A stretch of DNA of 64,000 nt from positions 9,734,001 through 9,798,000 of the forward strand of contig JASDFA010000002.1 in NCBI GenBank assembly GCA_035772735.1. Reading direction: 5' to 3'. This document shows positions 48,263 through 58,668 of this stretch, one piece after another. The DNA is from Datura wrightii. Taxonomy: Eukaryota; Streptophyta; Magnoliopsida; Solanales; Solanaceae. Position numbers and translations under genes: made by a program. The notes under the pieces were generated by a model, which was not told where the DNA came from, did no database searches, and was given only the letters and a program-made list of their open reading frames with translations. Every line of letters begins with the position of its first letter. The first letter of the stretch is position 1.

Positions 48263-50976
48263 TGTAATACCCAAAAAGTTCCCAAGATTAAAATTTAGAA
48301 TTTGGAATGTGCTTAGCAGAAAAATCTGCAATATTGCCTCAGTACGACTCAATATACGAGTCGTAGGTTGATTGTATGGGTTGTAGGAAGACCCGTGGTT
48401 TAGATTAGATAAGTCTTCTCCCAACCACGAGTCCCCACCACGAGCCATAGTACATGGGTACGACCCGTGGCCAGAAGTCGTGACAAGTCTTTCGAGTTAT
48501 CACGTGAATGATTGTACGGGTAATAGTATGACTAGTAGGACGAAGTTACGGGTCATGGTACGACTCGTAGGTTGTAGCAACGAGTCGTGATGAGGAGTTG
48601 TGGTTAAGTCATTATTAGTGAGGGTGGATGATACAATGACTTTCAGTACGACCCGTAGAAGGTCACTACGAGTCGTGGCAAGATTTAGAGCATTTTAGAA
48701 GTGGTGACCACGAGAGGTGACCACGAGTCGTTACTTTATGGTACAACTCGTGGTATGAGTCGGGGTCGGGGGCAGAGCAGTTTTTCAGGGTTTTTCATTA
48801 ATGGTATTTTCATAATTCGTTAGCCCTAGATTCCTAAACTACGTTGTTTTGGGTTCTACCTTGCACGATTTTAAGGGCCTTTCATGCCTAAGCCCCCATT
48901 CTCTCAACTCTCCTTCTTCCTCCTCTCCTCTCCAAATTTTAGGGTTTCATTAAGGTGTTCTTCAAGCTTCAAGCGGGGTTATCAAGTGGGATTTTCATCT
49001 ATTAGGTATGCGGGACTTCAACAAGGATATTTTCCATCCTTCTGCCCAAACTATTTTCAATAAAAATATTATTTTTAGTCATTTAGAATATCATGATCTA
49101 GGGTTTGGAGTAATGGGTAATTTCTTCTTTAATCCCTTTCGTAAATGCTAATATTTACTGCGATCATGGAATTAATTGGAATGTTAATTAATGAGTTGCT
49201 TTGAAATATGGATCATATGTCGGGATTGCATGATGGTAGCTTGTTCTTCACAAATTGGCTTGAGTAATGAATGGGTTTTGCTTATTGTTCACTTGAGTTT
49301 TGTAAGTCATGCATGAATATGATGAAATTGTGAAAAAGTTATATGATTAACCCTATTGGCCCAATGATATCATTAATAACTATGTTGGATGAATTTGAAT
49401 TGTAGTTTAGGTAATTGAAGGTAAATCATGTATTCTCACCATGTTCTAGATTTAATTGATTGGGCATAAGAAGATTGCATCTCCATTGTTGAACTACGAA
49501 GCTTGAGCAGATTCTATATTGTTTTCCTTATTAAAATTATTTTTATAAAAATCTTGGAACCTAAAACGCCCGTGGATAAAGAGTTCACAAAGGAGTGATT
49601 ATGACAAGTGTGTGGAATGTTTTAGACCTAAATAAATGAAGTCATGTATCTTGATAGAGTATGAGTTGTATTTTATAAACCATGTATGATTTCATATTAC
49701 ATGTATAATGAGATGAACATGGAATTTGGAATGTCATGATAACATATGCATAATGTGACTCTGTAGAATGGTCGTTAGCATAAGAGGCTTGAGATAGCTA
49801 TTGATTGGACTCCATGATGAGGTGAATTATGATGATAACACATGAAAATGATATTTCAACTATTGGGTTTGATGTTATTAGAAAGTAGCCCACATCCTGT
49901 TGATGAGAATGTTGTATGATGAAAAATCAATAAACGTCCTTGTCTCTGATTAGATGTTGCAATTTAGATTACCGTTAGTTAGTCGGGATTCTCATTAGCA
50001 AGAATGATTGCCTAGTTAGTCAGGATTCCCATTAGCAAGAATGTTTCCCTAGTCAGTCGGGATTCTTGTTAGAATGAATGTTTCCCTAGTCAGTTAGCAT
50101 TCTCGTTAGTAAGAACATTTCCCTAGTTAGTCGGGATTCTTGTTAGCAAGAGTATTTCCCTAGTCTGTTAGGAATCACATCCCTAGCCACTAGCCATGCA
50201 TGTTTCTTCTCCTTCAGACGGGATTAACATCCCTAGCTAGTTACTGACTCACTATATCAGAGCCTTAGCTCCCTTACACAGTCAGGGACCCTCATGATAT
50301 CAGTCACGACATTGCATCTTTGTATCATTATGATTACTGCTTTTGTGCATCATTGAATTAATAATAATGCATGTCCTTATAATATGGTTATGTTTATATG
50401 AATATGTGGATCTCATACCAGGTTGTTGTATCTCATTTCGGTTACGTTACTAGTCCTGTGATTTATAGTACTCCCTACTTAAATACTTATACTTATGAGC
50501 TATTTATTTACGTTCTTGCATACTCAGTACAGTTCAAGTACTGACCGTATGCCTCTAGTGCTATATCATTTTATTATATAGATTCAGGTCTCTAGATCAA
50601 GCCGCGTGACTAGATACGCTTCCCTCTCTTACAGCTGCTAATTGTGAGTCCTCATCTTGTGAGGACGTGGCTTATATTCTTATTTATTTATGTTTTAGTT
50701 TTCAAACCTTTGGAGTTAGCTAGAGGCTTGTCCCAGCAACTCATCAGTTAGTAGAAGGCTTTCAAACTTGTTTAGACATATTTCCTTGTTGTATTTAAGT
50801 GTTGTTAAGATTTCTATTATGGGTTATATTAGAGTTTGTTATCAGTTTCGCTTATCCATATTGTTAGTTGTCTTTTATGTTAAGTGTATTCTATGATTAT
50901 GCCATGGGTCGACTTGGGGCATCCGGGGGTTCCTTGTCCCGTGTCTACGATCCGGGTCTACTCTTGGGACATGACA
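48263..50976 (+). repeat. 5' LTR of element I (2714 bp)
   Basis: TGTAATACCCAAAAAG to GGGACATGACA. Holds numerous ACGAGTCGTGG-like words (48340-48770), a 37-bp minisatellite (49976-50183), hairpin CAGTAC...GTACTG (50525-50543) and GTCCTCATCTTGTGAGGAC (near 50659). Confidence 0.88.
49976..50183 (+). repeat. 37-bp tandem repeat in 5' LTR of I, five full units plus 23 bp
   Basis: Units begin TAGT(T/C)AGTCGGGATTC and end AAGAATGTTTCCC. Copies start at 49976, 50013, 50050, 50087, 50124, with a partial unit at 50161. All full units are exactly 37 bp and differ by several substitutions. Confidence 0.9.
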
Positions 50977-50979
50977 AAC

Positions 50980-50991
50980 TTGGCATCAGAG
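50980..50991 (+). other. Primer binding site of element I
   Basis: TTGGCATCAGAG three bases after the 5' LTR; one base differs from the initiator-Met-type TTGGTATCAGAG seen in E. Confidence 0.75.
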
Positions 50992-51159
50992 AAAAGGTTT
51001 AGAGTGTCCTAGGGTGTCTGAAAGCCGCGTTACGTAGAGTCTTCTTCATGGGTGTGAAACGCACCATGCTTATGACGAAGAGGCTATGAGACATTTTAGG
51101 AATGTCCCCTTTTTTTCATGATCCTTATCGTGCATAGAATATGAAGCTCTAAACAATTC

Positions 51160-52350
51160 CTCCCTAAATCATGGTTTATGCGCTCGCAGATAATACCTCC
51201 CAAACGAGCGAATGGAAGAAAACGTCGGTCGCAGTAGGTACCACCAGCCCAGGAAGACCAAATGAAGGATCATGTTACTCATGCTGAGTTCCGTGCAGCC
51301 TTTCAAATGTTGGCGCAGGCGCTGACTACTCAAATTAACCAGCACGCGATGGCCTGAGCTCCTCAAAATGGAAATAAAGCGGTGGCAAGGATAAGAGATT
51401 TTCTTCAGATGAACCCACCCAAATTCTTCGGATCAAAGGTGGATGAGGACCCATATGAGTTTCTGGAGGAGATACAGAAGATTACTCACATCATGGGAGT
51501 GATGGGGAATGAGAGCACGGACTTAGCCTCTTACTAGTTAAAGGGAGTTTCTTACATCTGGTATTGTCGGTGGAGAGATAGTCGGGGAATTCATAAGTTA
51601 GGATGAATTTATGGCCGCGTTCTTGGACAAGTTTTTCCCTCGGGAATTGAGGGCGGCAGAAGCGGCAGAGTTCATTAACTTGAAACAAAATGGCATGGTT
51701 GTCCAGGAGTATGCATTGGAGTTCACTCGACTATCTAAAATATGTGCTGGAAATTGTAGCCGACCAGCGGGCCCGAGTAAGCAGATTTTTGAATGGAGTG
51801 TCATACTCCTTGGTCAAAGAATGCAGGATTGCCATGTTGTATTGGGACATAGACTTCCCACGCTTGGTAATATTTTCTCAACATATGGAAGCAGAACAGG
51901 TGAAAGCAAAAGAGAGAGAGGCCAAGAGGGCAAGGATTGGAGACTTAGAGTTCTCCCATCAGAGGTCGGGTACCGGTTATCACTCACACCATTATCATAG
52001 ATCAGCAGCCCCAGCACCTTCGACAACCACTACTCCATATAAGCCCAGAGTAAGGGAGACTATGTACCCATTGTGTGAGCTGTGGAAAGCACAACTTGGG
52101 AGTATGCATGACCAGTTCAGATGTTTGTTTTTAGTGCGGCAAGGTAGGTCATAAGCACTGAGATTGCACAGCGGCTAAGCGAGGCGAGAGTAGATTCTTG
52201 GCCACCTCTTCAACAGCTCGGGTAGCACACTCCTTTTAGCAGGGTGCATCCTCTAACCCAGGAGGCGGACATCGTCAAAACTTCTCTTATGCAGTAGCAG
52301 CCCATCAGGATAAGGGAAAGGCGCCAGTAGTGGCTACAGGTATGTTGTGA
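51160..52350 (+). pseudogene. Gag of element I, decayed
   Basis: Recognisable by ARIRDFLQMNPPKFFGSK (about 51385-51440), EDPYEFLEEIQKI, then LDKFFPRELRAAEAAEF and KQNGMVVQEYALEF (51625-51720), ADQRARVSRFLNGVS, EREAKRARI linker. This is the retrotransposon capsid type also seen in B and HK. The zinc-knuckle region (52060-52180) is degraded (CPLCELWKAQLG, later CLFLVRQG). Stops include TAG at 51535-51537 where HK gag has CAG, and several frameshifts. Nothing of protease beyond this point is recognisable. Confidence 0.75.
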
Positions 52351-53292
52351 ATCTTGTGTGTCCCGTTATATGCTACCAACCTTAGTACTGAATAAGAAGC
52401 TTTGTTGTGATTGTGAAAACAGATTGTTGATGTGTAATGTGAGTAGTTATTAGTATAAGGCTTGTGGTGAACATTAGAAGTGAAAGAGGAGTTAAGAATT
52501 AGTAATGTAGCCTGACTTGAAGTAAGATTCGGGAGCCTTAGGATGATGGCTTTAAGCTAAGGGGGAGATAGTGAGTATGTGAAGTAATTCGGATCTTGAG
52601 AATGCTCATAAAGGGATTTTAGCCTTAGCAGTTGCAGTATGTCGATCTCTACTATGTTCGAATAACCTCCCTTGTATCTCGGTTAGAGTTAAGTTATGTC
52701 TATTCCTATGTGCAAATCCTCGAGGTTTAGAAGTAATCGTTTCAGTCAGTGATGCCAGTCTTTCCCTATGAGTCCTTATTTCTTATCTTCATGTTATGAA
52801 TCAGTTATGTGTGTTAATCCATGTTTTCTTATGTGTTCGAATTGAACTCAGTCTTTGGAGGTTGTTTGTTAACTTAGTAGAGTCAGATTATCTCATGTAT
52901 GTGCTCAATCCTAGATGTCGGGGATGACTCGTGCTTATGAAATTCTTACTCTCAGTTAGATTAGATATTGTCAATCCTGACTTAGTATTGGAAGGAGATT
53001 TGAGAATGAAGGTTTAGTCCGTGTAAGTTCTGTGCCAGATAAAAAGTGGAAATAATTATCTTCTGGTGTTTTGTCTAGTTCTATGCTGGTTTCAAGTTCT
53101 TTGGCCTCCCTTGAGTCATGGTACGCATGTTAGGAATGAATATCCAGAGTTCTTGTATCAGGTTGGTCCGGAGTAAGATACTCCATTGGTATTTAGCTAT
53201 GATTGATTGGTATTTGGATATCGGCTTCATCTCTATCTTTTTCAGTATGTTCAGCCAAAATTCGAGGATGAATGTTCCCAAGGGGGAGATAT
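52351..53292 (+). other. Noncoding internal region of I after gag, with polypurine tract
   Basis: About 940 bp without recognisable protease, RT or integrase sequence. It ends with CCAAGGGGGAGATAT at 53278-53292, the polypurine tract, directly before the 3' LTR. I could not align the stretch 52400-53200 to any other element in the window, so it may be acquired DNA or very decayed pol. Confidence 0.55.
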
Positions 53293-56040
53293 TGTAACAC
53301 CCCAAAAGTTCCCAAGAATTTGGAATGTGCTTAGCAGAAAAATCTACAACATTGTCTTAGTACGACTCAATATATGAGTCGTAGGTCGATTGTACAGGTC
53401 ACACGAAGACGCGTGGTTCATATCAGATAAGTCTTTTCCCAACCACGAGTGCCCACCACTAGTCGTAGTACATGGGTATGACCCATGGCCAGAAGTCGGG
53501 ACAAGTCTTTCAGGTTATCACGTGAATGATTGTACAGGTAATAGTACGACTAGTAGGAGGAGTTACGGGTCATGGTATGACTCATAGGTTGTAGCAACGA
53601 ATCATGATAAGGAGTTGTGGTTAAGTCATAATTGGTGAGGGTGGATGATACAACGACTGTCAGTACAACCCGTAGAAGGTCACTACGAGTCGTGGTGAGC
53701 GAGTCGTGGCAAGATTAAGAGGATTTGAGAAGTGGTGACTACGAGAGGTGACCACGAGTTGTTACTTCATGGTACGAATCGTGGTATGAGTCATGGTCGG
53801 GGGCAGAGCAGTCTTTCAGGGTTTTTCATTAATGGCATTTTCGTAATTCGTAGGCCCTAGATTCCTAAACTACGTCGTTTTGGGTTCTACCTTGCATGAT
53901 TTTAAGGGCTTTTCATGCCTAAACCCCCATTCTCTCAACTCTCATTCTTCCTCCTCACTTCTCCAAATTTTAGGGTTTAATTAAGGTGTTCTTCAAGCTC
54001 CAAGGAGGATTATCTAGTGGGATTTTCATCTATCAGGTATGCGGGACTTCAACAAGGATATTTTCCATCATTCTGCCCAAACTATTTTCAATAAAAATAT
54101 GATTTTTAGTCATTTAGAATATCATGATATAGGGTTTTGAGTAATGGGTAATTTCTTCTTTAATCCCTTTCGTAAATGCTAATATTTACTGCGATCATGG
54201 AATTAATTGGAATGTTAATTAATGAGTTGCTTTGAAATATGGATCATATGTCGGGATTGCATGATGGTAGCTTGTTCTTCACAAATTGGCTTGAGTAATG
54301 AATGGGTTTTGCTTATTGTTCACTTGAGTTTCGTAAGTCATGCATGAATATGATGAAATTGTGAAAAAGTTATATGATTAACCCTATTGGCCCGATGATA
54401 TCATTAATAACTATGTTGGATGAATTTGAATTGTAGTTTAGGTAATTGAAGGTAAATCATGTATTCTCACCATGTTCTAGATTTAATTTATTGGGCATAA
54501 GAAGATTGCATCTCCATTGTTGAACTACGAAGCTTGGGCGGATTCTACATTGTTTTCCTTACTAAAATTATTTTTATAAAAATCTTAGAATCTAAAATGC
54601 CCGTGGCTAAAGAGTTCACAAAAGAGTGATTATGACAAGTATGTGGAATGTTGTAAACCTAAATAAACGAAGTCATGTATTTTGATAGTGTATGAGTTGT
54701 ATTTTATAAACCATGTATGATCTAATATTACATGTTGAATGAGATGGACTTGAAATTTGGAATGTCATGATAGCATATGCATAATGTGACTCTGTAGAAT
54801 GTTCATTAGCGTAAGATGCTTGAGATAGCTGTTGATTGGACTCCATGATGAGGTGAATTATGATGATAATGCATGAAAATGAAATTTTAACTATTGGGTT
54901 TGATGTTATTAGAAAGTAGTCCCCATCCTGTTGATGAGAATGTTGTATGATGAAAAATAAGTAAACATCATCTATTATTAGCTGTTGCAATTTAGATTAC
55001 CGTTAGTCAATCGGGATTCTCATTAGCAAGAATGATTTCCTAGTCAGTCGGGATTCTTGTTAGCAAGAATGTTTCCCTAGTCATTCGGAATTCTCATTAG
55101 CAAGAATATTTTCTTAGTCAATCGGGATTCTCGTTAACAAGAATGTTTCCCTAGTCAGTCGACATTCTCGTTCGCAAGAATGTTTCCTTAGTCAGTCGGG
55201 AATCTCATTAGCAAGAGTATTTCCTTAGTCTATCGGGACTCCCATCCCTAGCTACTATCCATGCATGGTTCTTCTCCTTCAGTCGGGACTAACATCCCTA
55301 GCTAGTTAGTGACTTGCTATATCAGAGCCTTCGCTCTCTTAGACAGTCAAGGACCCTCATGATATCAGTCACGGAATTGCATCTCTGTATCATTATGATT
55401 ACTACTTTTGTGCATCATTGAACTTATAATAATTCATTTCCTTATAATATGATTACGTGTATATTAATATGTTGATCTCATACCAGGTTGTTGTATCTCA
55501 TTTCTGTTACGTTACTAATCTTGTGATTTATAGTACTCCCTGCTTGTATACTTATACTTATGAGCTATTTATTTGTGTTCATTCATACTCAGTACATTCC
55601 AAGTACTGGCCGCACGCCTCTTGTGCTATATCGTTTTATGATATAGATTCAGGTCTCCATATCATGTCGGGTAACTAGATACGCTTCCCTCTCTTACAGA
55701 TGCTAGCAGTGAGTCCTCATCTTCCGAGGACATGGCTTATATTGTTATTTAATTATGTTTCAGTTTTCAGACCTTTGGAGTTAGCTGGGGGTTTGTCCCA
55801 GCAAATTAGCTAGTAGAAGGCTTTCAGACTTGTTTAGATAGATTTCCACGTTGTATTTAAGTGTTGTTAAGATTTCTATATTATGGGTTATATTAGATTT
55901 TGTTATCAGTTTCGCTTATCCATATTGTTAGTTGTCTTTTACGTTAAGTATATGTTATGATTATTCCATGGGTCGACTTGGAACCTCTCGGGGTTCCTTG
56001 TCCCGTATCTACAATCCGAGTCTACTATCGGGTCGTGACA
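53293..56040 (+). repeat. 3' LTR of element I (2748 bp)
   Basis: TGTAACACCCCAAAAG to GGGTCGTGACA. It differs from the 5' LTR by substitutions, a 12-bp deletion near its start and one more 37-bp repeat unit. Hairpin at 55590-55608. Confidence 0.88.
55004..55248 (+). repeat. 37-bp tandem repeat in 3' LTR of I, six full units plus 23 bp
   Basis: Unit starts at 55004, 55041, 55078, 55115, 55152, 55189, with a partial unit at 55226. Same unit as at 49976-50183 but one more copy. Units differ from one another more than the LTRs do on average. Confidence 0.9.
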
Positions 56041-56225
56041 ACGACTCATGGTCACCTTAAATCCAAAATTTTAAACCAAGTCCACACCTTTCCCCACGAG
56101 TCACTTAATTACTCGTGGTGTTCCTGACGGGTCATGGGATGACTCGTCTTGTGACTTGGTGAAGAATTTTGTGTTTTGTTTATTTCAACTCTCGGGTCTG
56201 ATCTTAAGGTTTTCGGGGCATTACA

Positions 56226-56548
56226 ATATCTCCCCCTTAGGAACATTAATCCTCGAATGTGGGAAAACATATAGATAAGCAGAGAAATGCAGTCATCATT
56301 CTCAAATACATATCATATAAGCTAAAAATTGACGCAGTGACTGACTCTGAATTGAACTACATAATTGAACTAAATTCATGAATCATATATACATTCATCG
56401 ACATGGAAAATACTGGGTCACATGAACTAAACATGGAACTAAATGGAGTATTAGAGAAAAAATTGATACCTCAAGATGGAATTGAGCCGGAAAGGAATAG
56501 ATGTGGGTATTTATCCATCATGTCTGCTTTAGCTTCCCACATTGCCCC
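56226..56548 (-). other. 3' noncoding region and polypurine tract of HK
   Basis: Minus strand has CTAAGGGGGAGATAT at 56226-56240 just before the LTR start. The rest is AT-rich and noncoding, aligning loosely with the 3' regions of B and J. Confidence 0.65.
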
Positions 56549-57388
56549 CTAAACATGTTGATTCCTCCACAAAACCTTTACTGAAGCTGCCTCCTTGTTT
56601 CTTAGCTTCCGAACCTGATGATCTAGCATTTCCATCGGAACCTCCTTATAACTAAGTCTATCCTTCACGCCTACACTCTCCACCGGAAGAACTAGAGTTG
56701 GGTTACCCAAACACTTTTTTAGGAGCGATACATGGAAGACTAGATGAACTAAAGCTAGTTCTAAGGGTAACTCTAACTCATAGGCCACCTTGCCAACACG
56801 TGTCACGATCCAGTATGGGCCAGCATAACAGGGACTGAATTTTCCTTTTTTTTGAATCTCATCACCCCCTTCATTGGAGACACCTTTAGAAACACCCAAT
56901 CATCGACTCCAAACTCAAGTTCTCTCCTCCTCACATTCGCATAGGATTTTTGGCGACTCTGAGCTTGTTTTCAACCTGTTCCTTATGAGCTGAACTTTAT
57001 CCATAGACTCATGGACTGAATATAGACCTATCAATGTTGCTTCACTGACCTCAAACCAACCAATATGCAATATACATCTCTACCAATAGAGAGCCTCAAA
57101 TGGAGCATCTGAATGCTTGAATGATAGATGTTGTTATATGCCAATTCTATGAGAGGCAAGTGATCATCCCGAATATCCTTGAAATCAATCACACACGCTC
57201 TTAACATGTCTTCAAGTGCCTAAATGGTCTGCTCGGCCTGACCATCTATCTGCGAGTGAAATGTTGTGCTAAGCTTGACCTGAGTACTGAGTCCCTTTTG
57301 AAACGTTCTCGAAAGCTGCGAAGTAAATTGAGTACCTCTATTTGATATGATGGAAAAGAGAACTCCATTCTACTAAACTAACTCTCAA
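56549..57388 (-). pseudogene. HK integrase C-terminal half with chromodomain-like tail
   Basis: Tail VASVKVLWRNQHV-type sequence is readable in 56899-56549 (GPY region AGPYWIV, KVAYELELP, VFHVSLLKKCLG, LRNKEAASVKVLWRN). Upstream (56900-57388) the catalytic core is recognisable (ALEDMLRACVIDF, LPLIELAYNN) but frameshifted, with TAGs at 57220-57222 and 57373-57375 where related copies have CAG. It stops at about 57388, where the opposite-strand integrase of J begins. Confidence 0.75.
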
Positions 57389-57389
57389 A

Positions 57390-58424
57390 GTTGGAGGAGA
57401 TCAATATGGACTTTATTATAGGGTTTCCTCGCACTTACCGACAATATGACTCTACTTGGTTGGTTATGGACAAGTTGACTAAGGAAGCTCATTTCCTACC
57501 TGTCATTCGAGAGCTAGTTTAGTTGGATGGAGTGCCCTTTTCCATAATATTAGATAGAGGTTCTCAGTTTACCTCCCAATTTTGGAGATAATTTCAAAAG
57601 GGACTTGGTACTCAGGTCAAGCATAGTACAACGTTTCACCCACAAACGGATGTTCAGGCAGAGCAGACTATTCAGACTCTCGAGGACATGTTGAGGGCAT
57701 GTGTGATTGACTACAAGGGTAGTTGGGATGATCATTTGCCTCTCATTGAGTTTGCGTATAACAAAAACTACCATTCCAGCATTCAGATTGCTCCGTTTGA
57801 GGCACTTTATGGGCGGAGATGTAGACCGCCCATCGGTTGGTTTAAAGTCGGGGAAGCTGTAATGATTGGACCAGATTCAGTCCTTGAGGCCATGGAGAAA
57901 TTTCAGCTCATAAGGGACAGACTAAAAATAGCTTAGAGTCTCCAAAAGTCCTATGCGGATGTGAGAAGGAGAGAACTTGAGTTTGAAGTCAACTATTGGG
58001 TGTTTCTAAAGGTGTCTCCTATAAAGGGACTAATGAGGTTTAGAAGAAAAGGGAAACTCAGCCCCCGATATGTTGGCCCATACCGGATTGTGAAACGGTT
58101 TGCAAGGTAGCATATGAATTGGAGTTTCCCTTAGAATTGGCTTCAGTCCATCCAGTTTTCCAGGTATCGCTCATAAAGAAGTGTTTGGGTGTCCAGCTCT
58201 AGTTGTTCCGGTGGAGAGTGTTGGTGTGAAAAATTGCCTTGGTTATGAAGAGGTTTCGATTAAGATACTGGATCCACTAGTTCATAAGCTAAGGAACAAA
58301 GAAGTAGCTTCAGTCAAGGTTTTATGGAGGAATTAGTATGTTGATGGAGCTACATGGGAAGCCTAAGCAGATATGATGGCTAAATAATCGCATCTATTCC
58401 TTACCAACTCAGTTTCAGCTTGAG
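57390..58424 (+). pseudogene. J integrase relic
   Basis: Begins EEINMDFIIGFPRTY; catalytic region VMDKLTK, LDRGSQFTSQFW, QAEQTIQTLEDMLRACVIDYKGSWDDHLPLIEF split here as seen; then FEALYGRRC, SPIKGLMRF, GPYRIV, and a decayed tail to about 58424. Stops: TAG 57520-57522 (CAG in B), TAA near 57590, TAG 57934-57936 (CAG in B and E). A deletion near 58100 shifts the frame before the tail. Confidence 0.78.
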
Positions 58425-58668
58425 GTATAAGTTTCCACCTTAATACTCTATTTAGTTTCATGTTCAGCTCTTGTATCCCAGTTTCTTTCATATAAATGGA
58501 TGTACGTGTGATTCGAGAATTTAGTTCAGTAATGTAGTTCAAATTGGAGTCAGTCACTTTGTCAGTTTTCAGCATGTATGTTTCAGTGCTAGGATATGAT
58601 GAGTGAATTTCTCTATTTTCTGTATGTTTTCCCACATTCGAGAAAGAATGTTCTCAAGGGGGAGATAT
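58425..58668 (+). other. J 3' noncoding region and polypurine tract
   Basis: No coding sequence. CAAGGGGGAGATAT at about 58655-58668 precedes the LTR. Confidence 0.65.

Larger units (their letters stand above)
48263..56040 (+). mobile_element. Non-autonomous, gag-only chromovirus 'I'
   Basis: 5' LTR 48263-50976, primer site, 2.3-kb internal region with gag and no pol, polypurine tract, 3' LTR 53293-56040. Flanks ACAAC (48258-48262) and ACGAC (56041-56045), a target duplication with one change. Inserted in the 3' LTR of HK. LTRs are about 95% alike by eye. An autonomous relative would have about 5 kb inside, so protease to integrase (about 4 kb) is missing. Confidence 0.88.
46314..56225 (-). 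repeat. 3' LTR of HK, split by element I
   Basis: Two pieces, 46314-48262 and 56046-56225, total about 2.13 kb once the 5-bp duplication is removed. Minus strand starts TGTAATGCCCCGAAAACC and ends GGGTCGTGATA. Contains repeated ACGACTCATGG/CACGAGTC words (48080-48250 and 56041-56160) and the CAGTAC...GTACTG-type hairpin near 46735. Confidence 0.78.

Noticed and set aside
49976..50183. Regular 37-bp repeats suggestive of a CRISPR array
   Set aside because: Units follow each other directly without spacers and lie in an LTR of a plant retrotransposon; it is a minisatellite.
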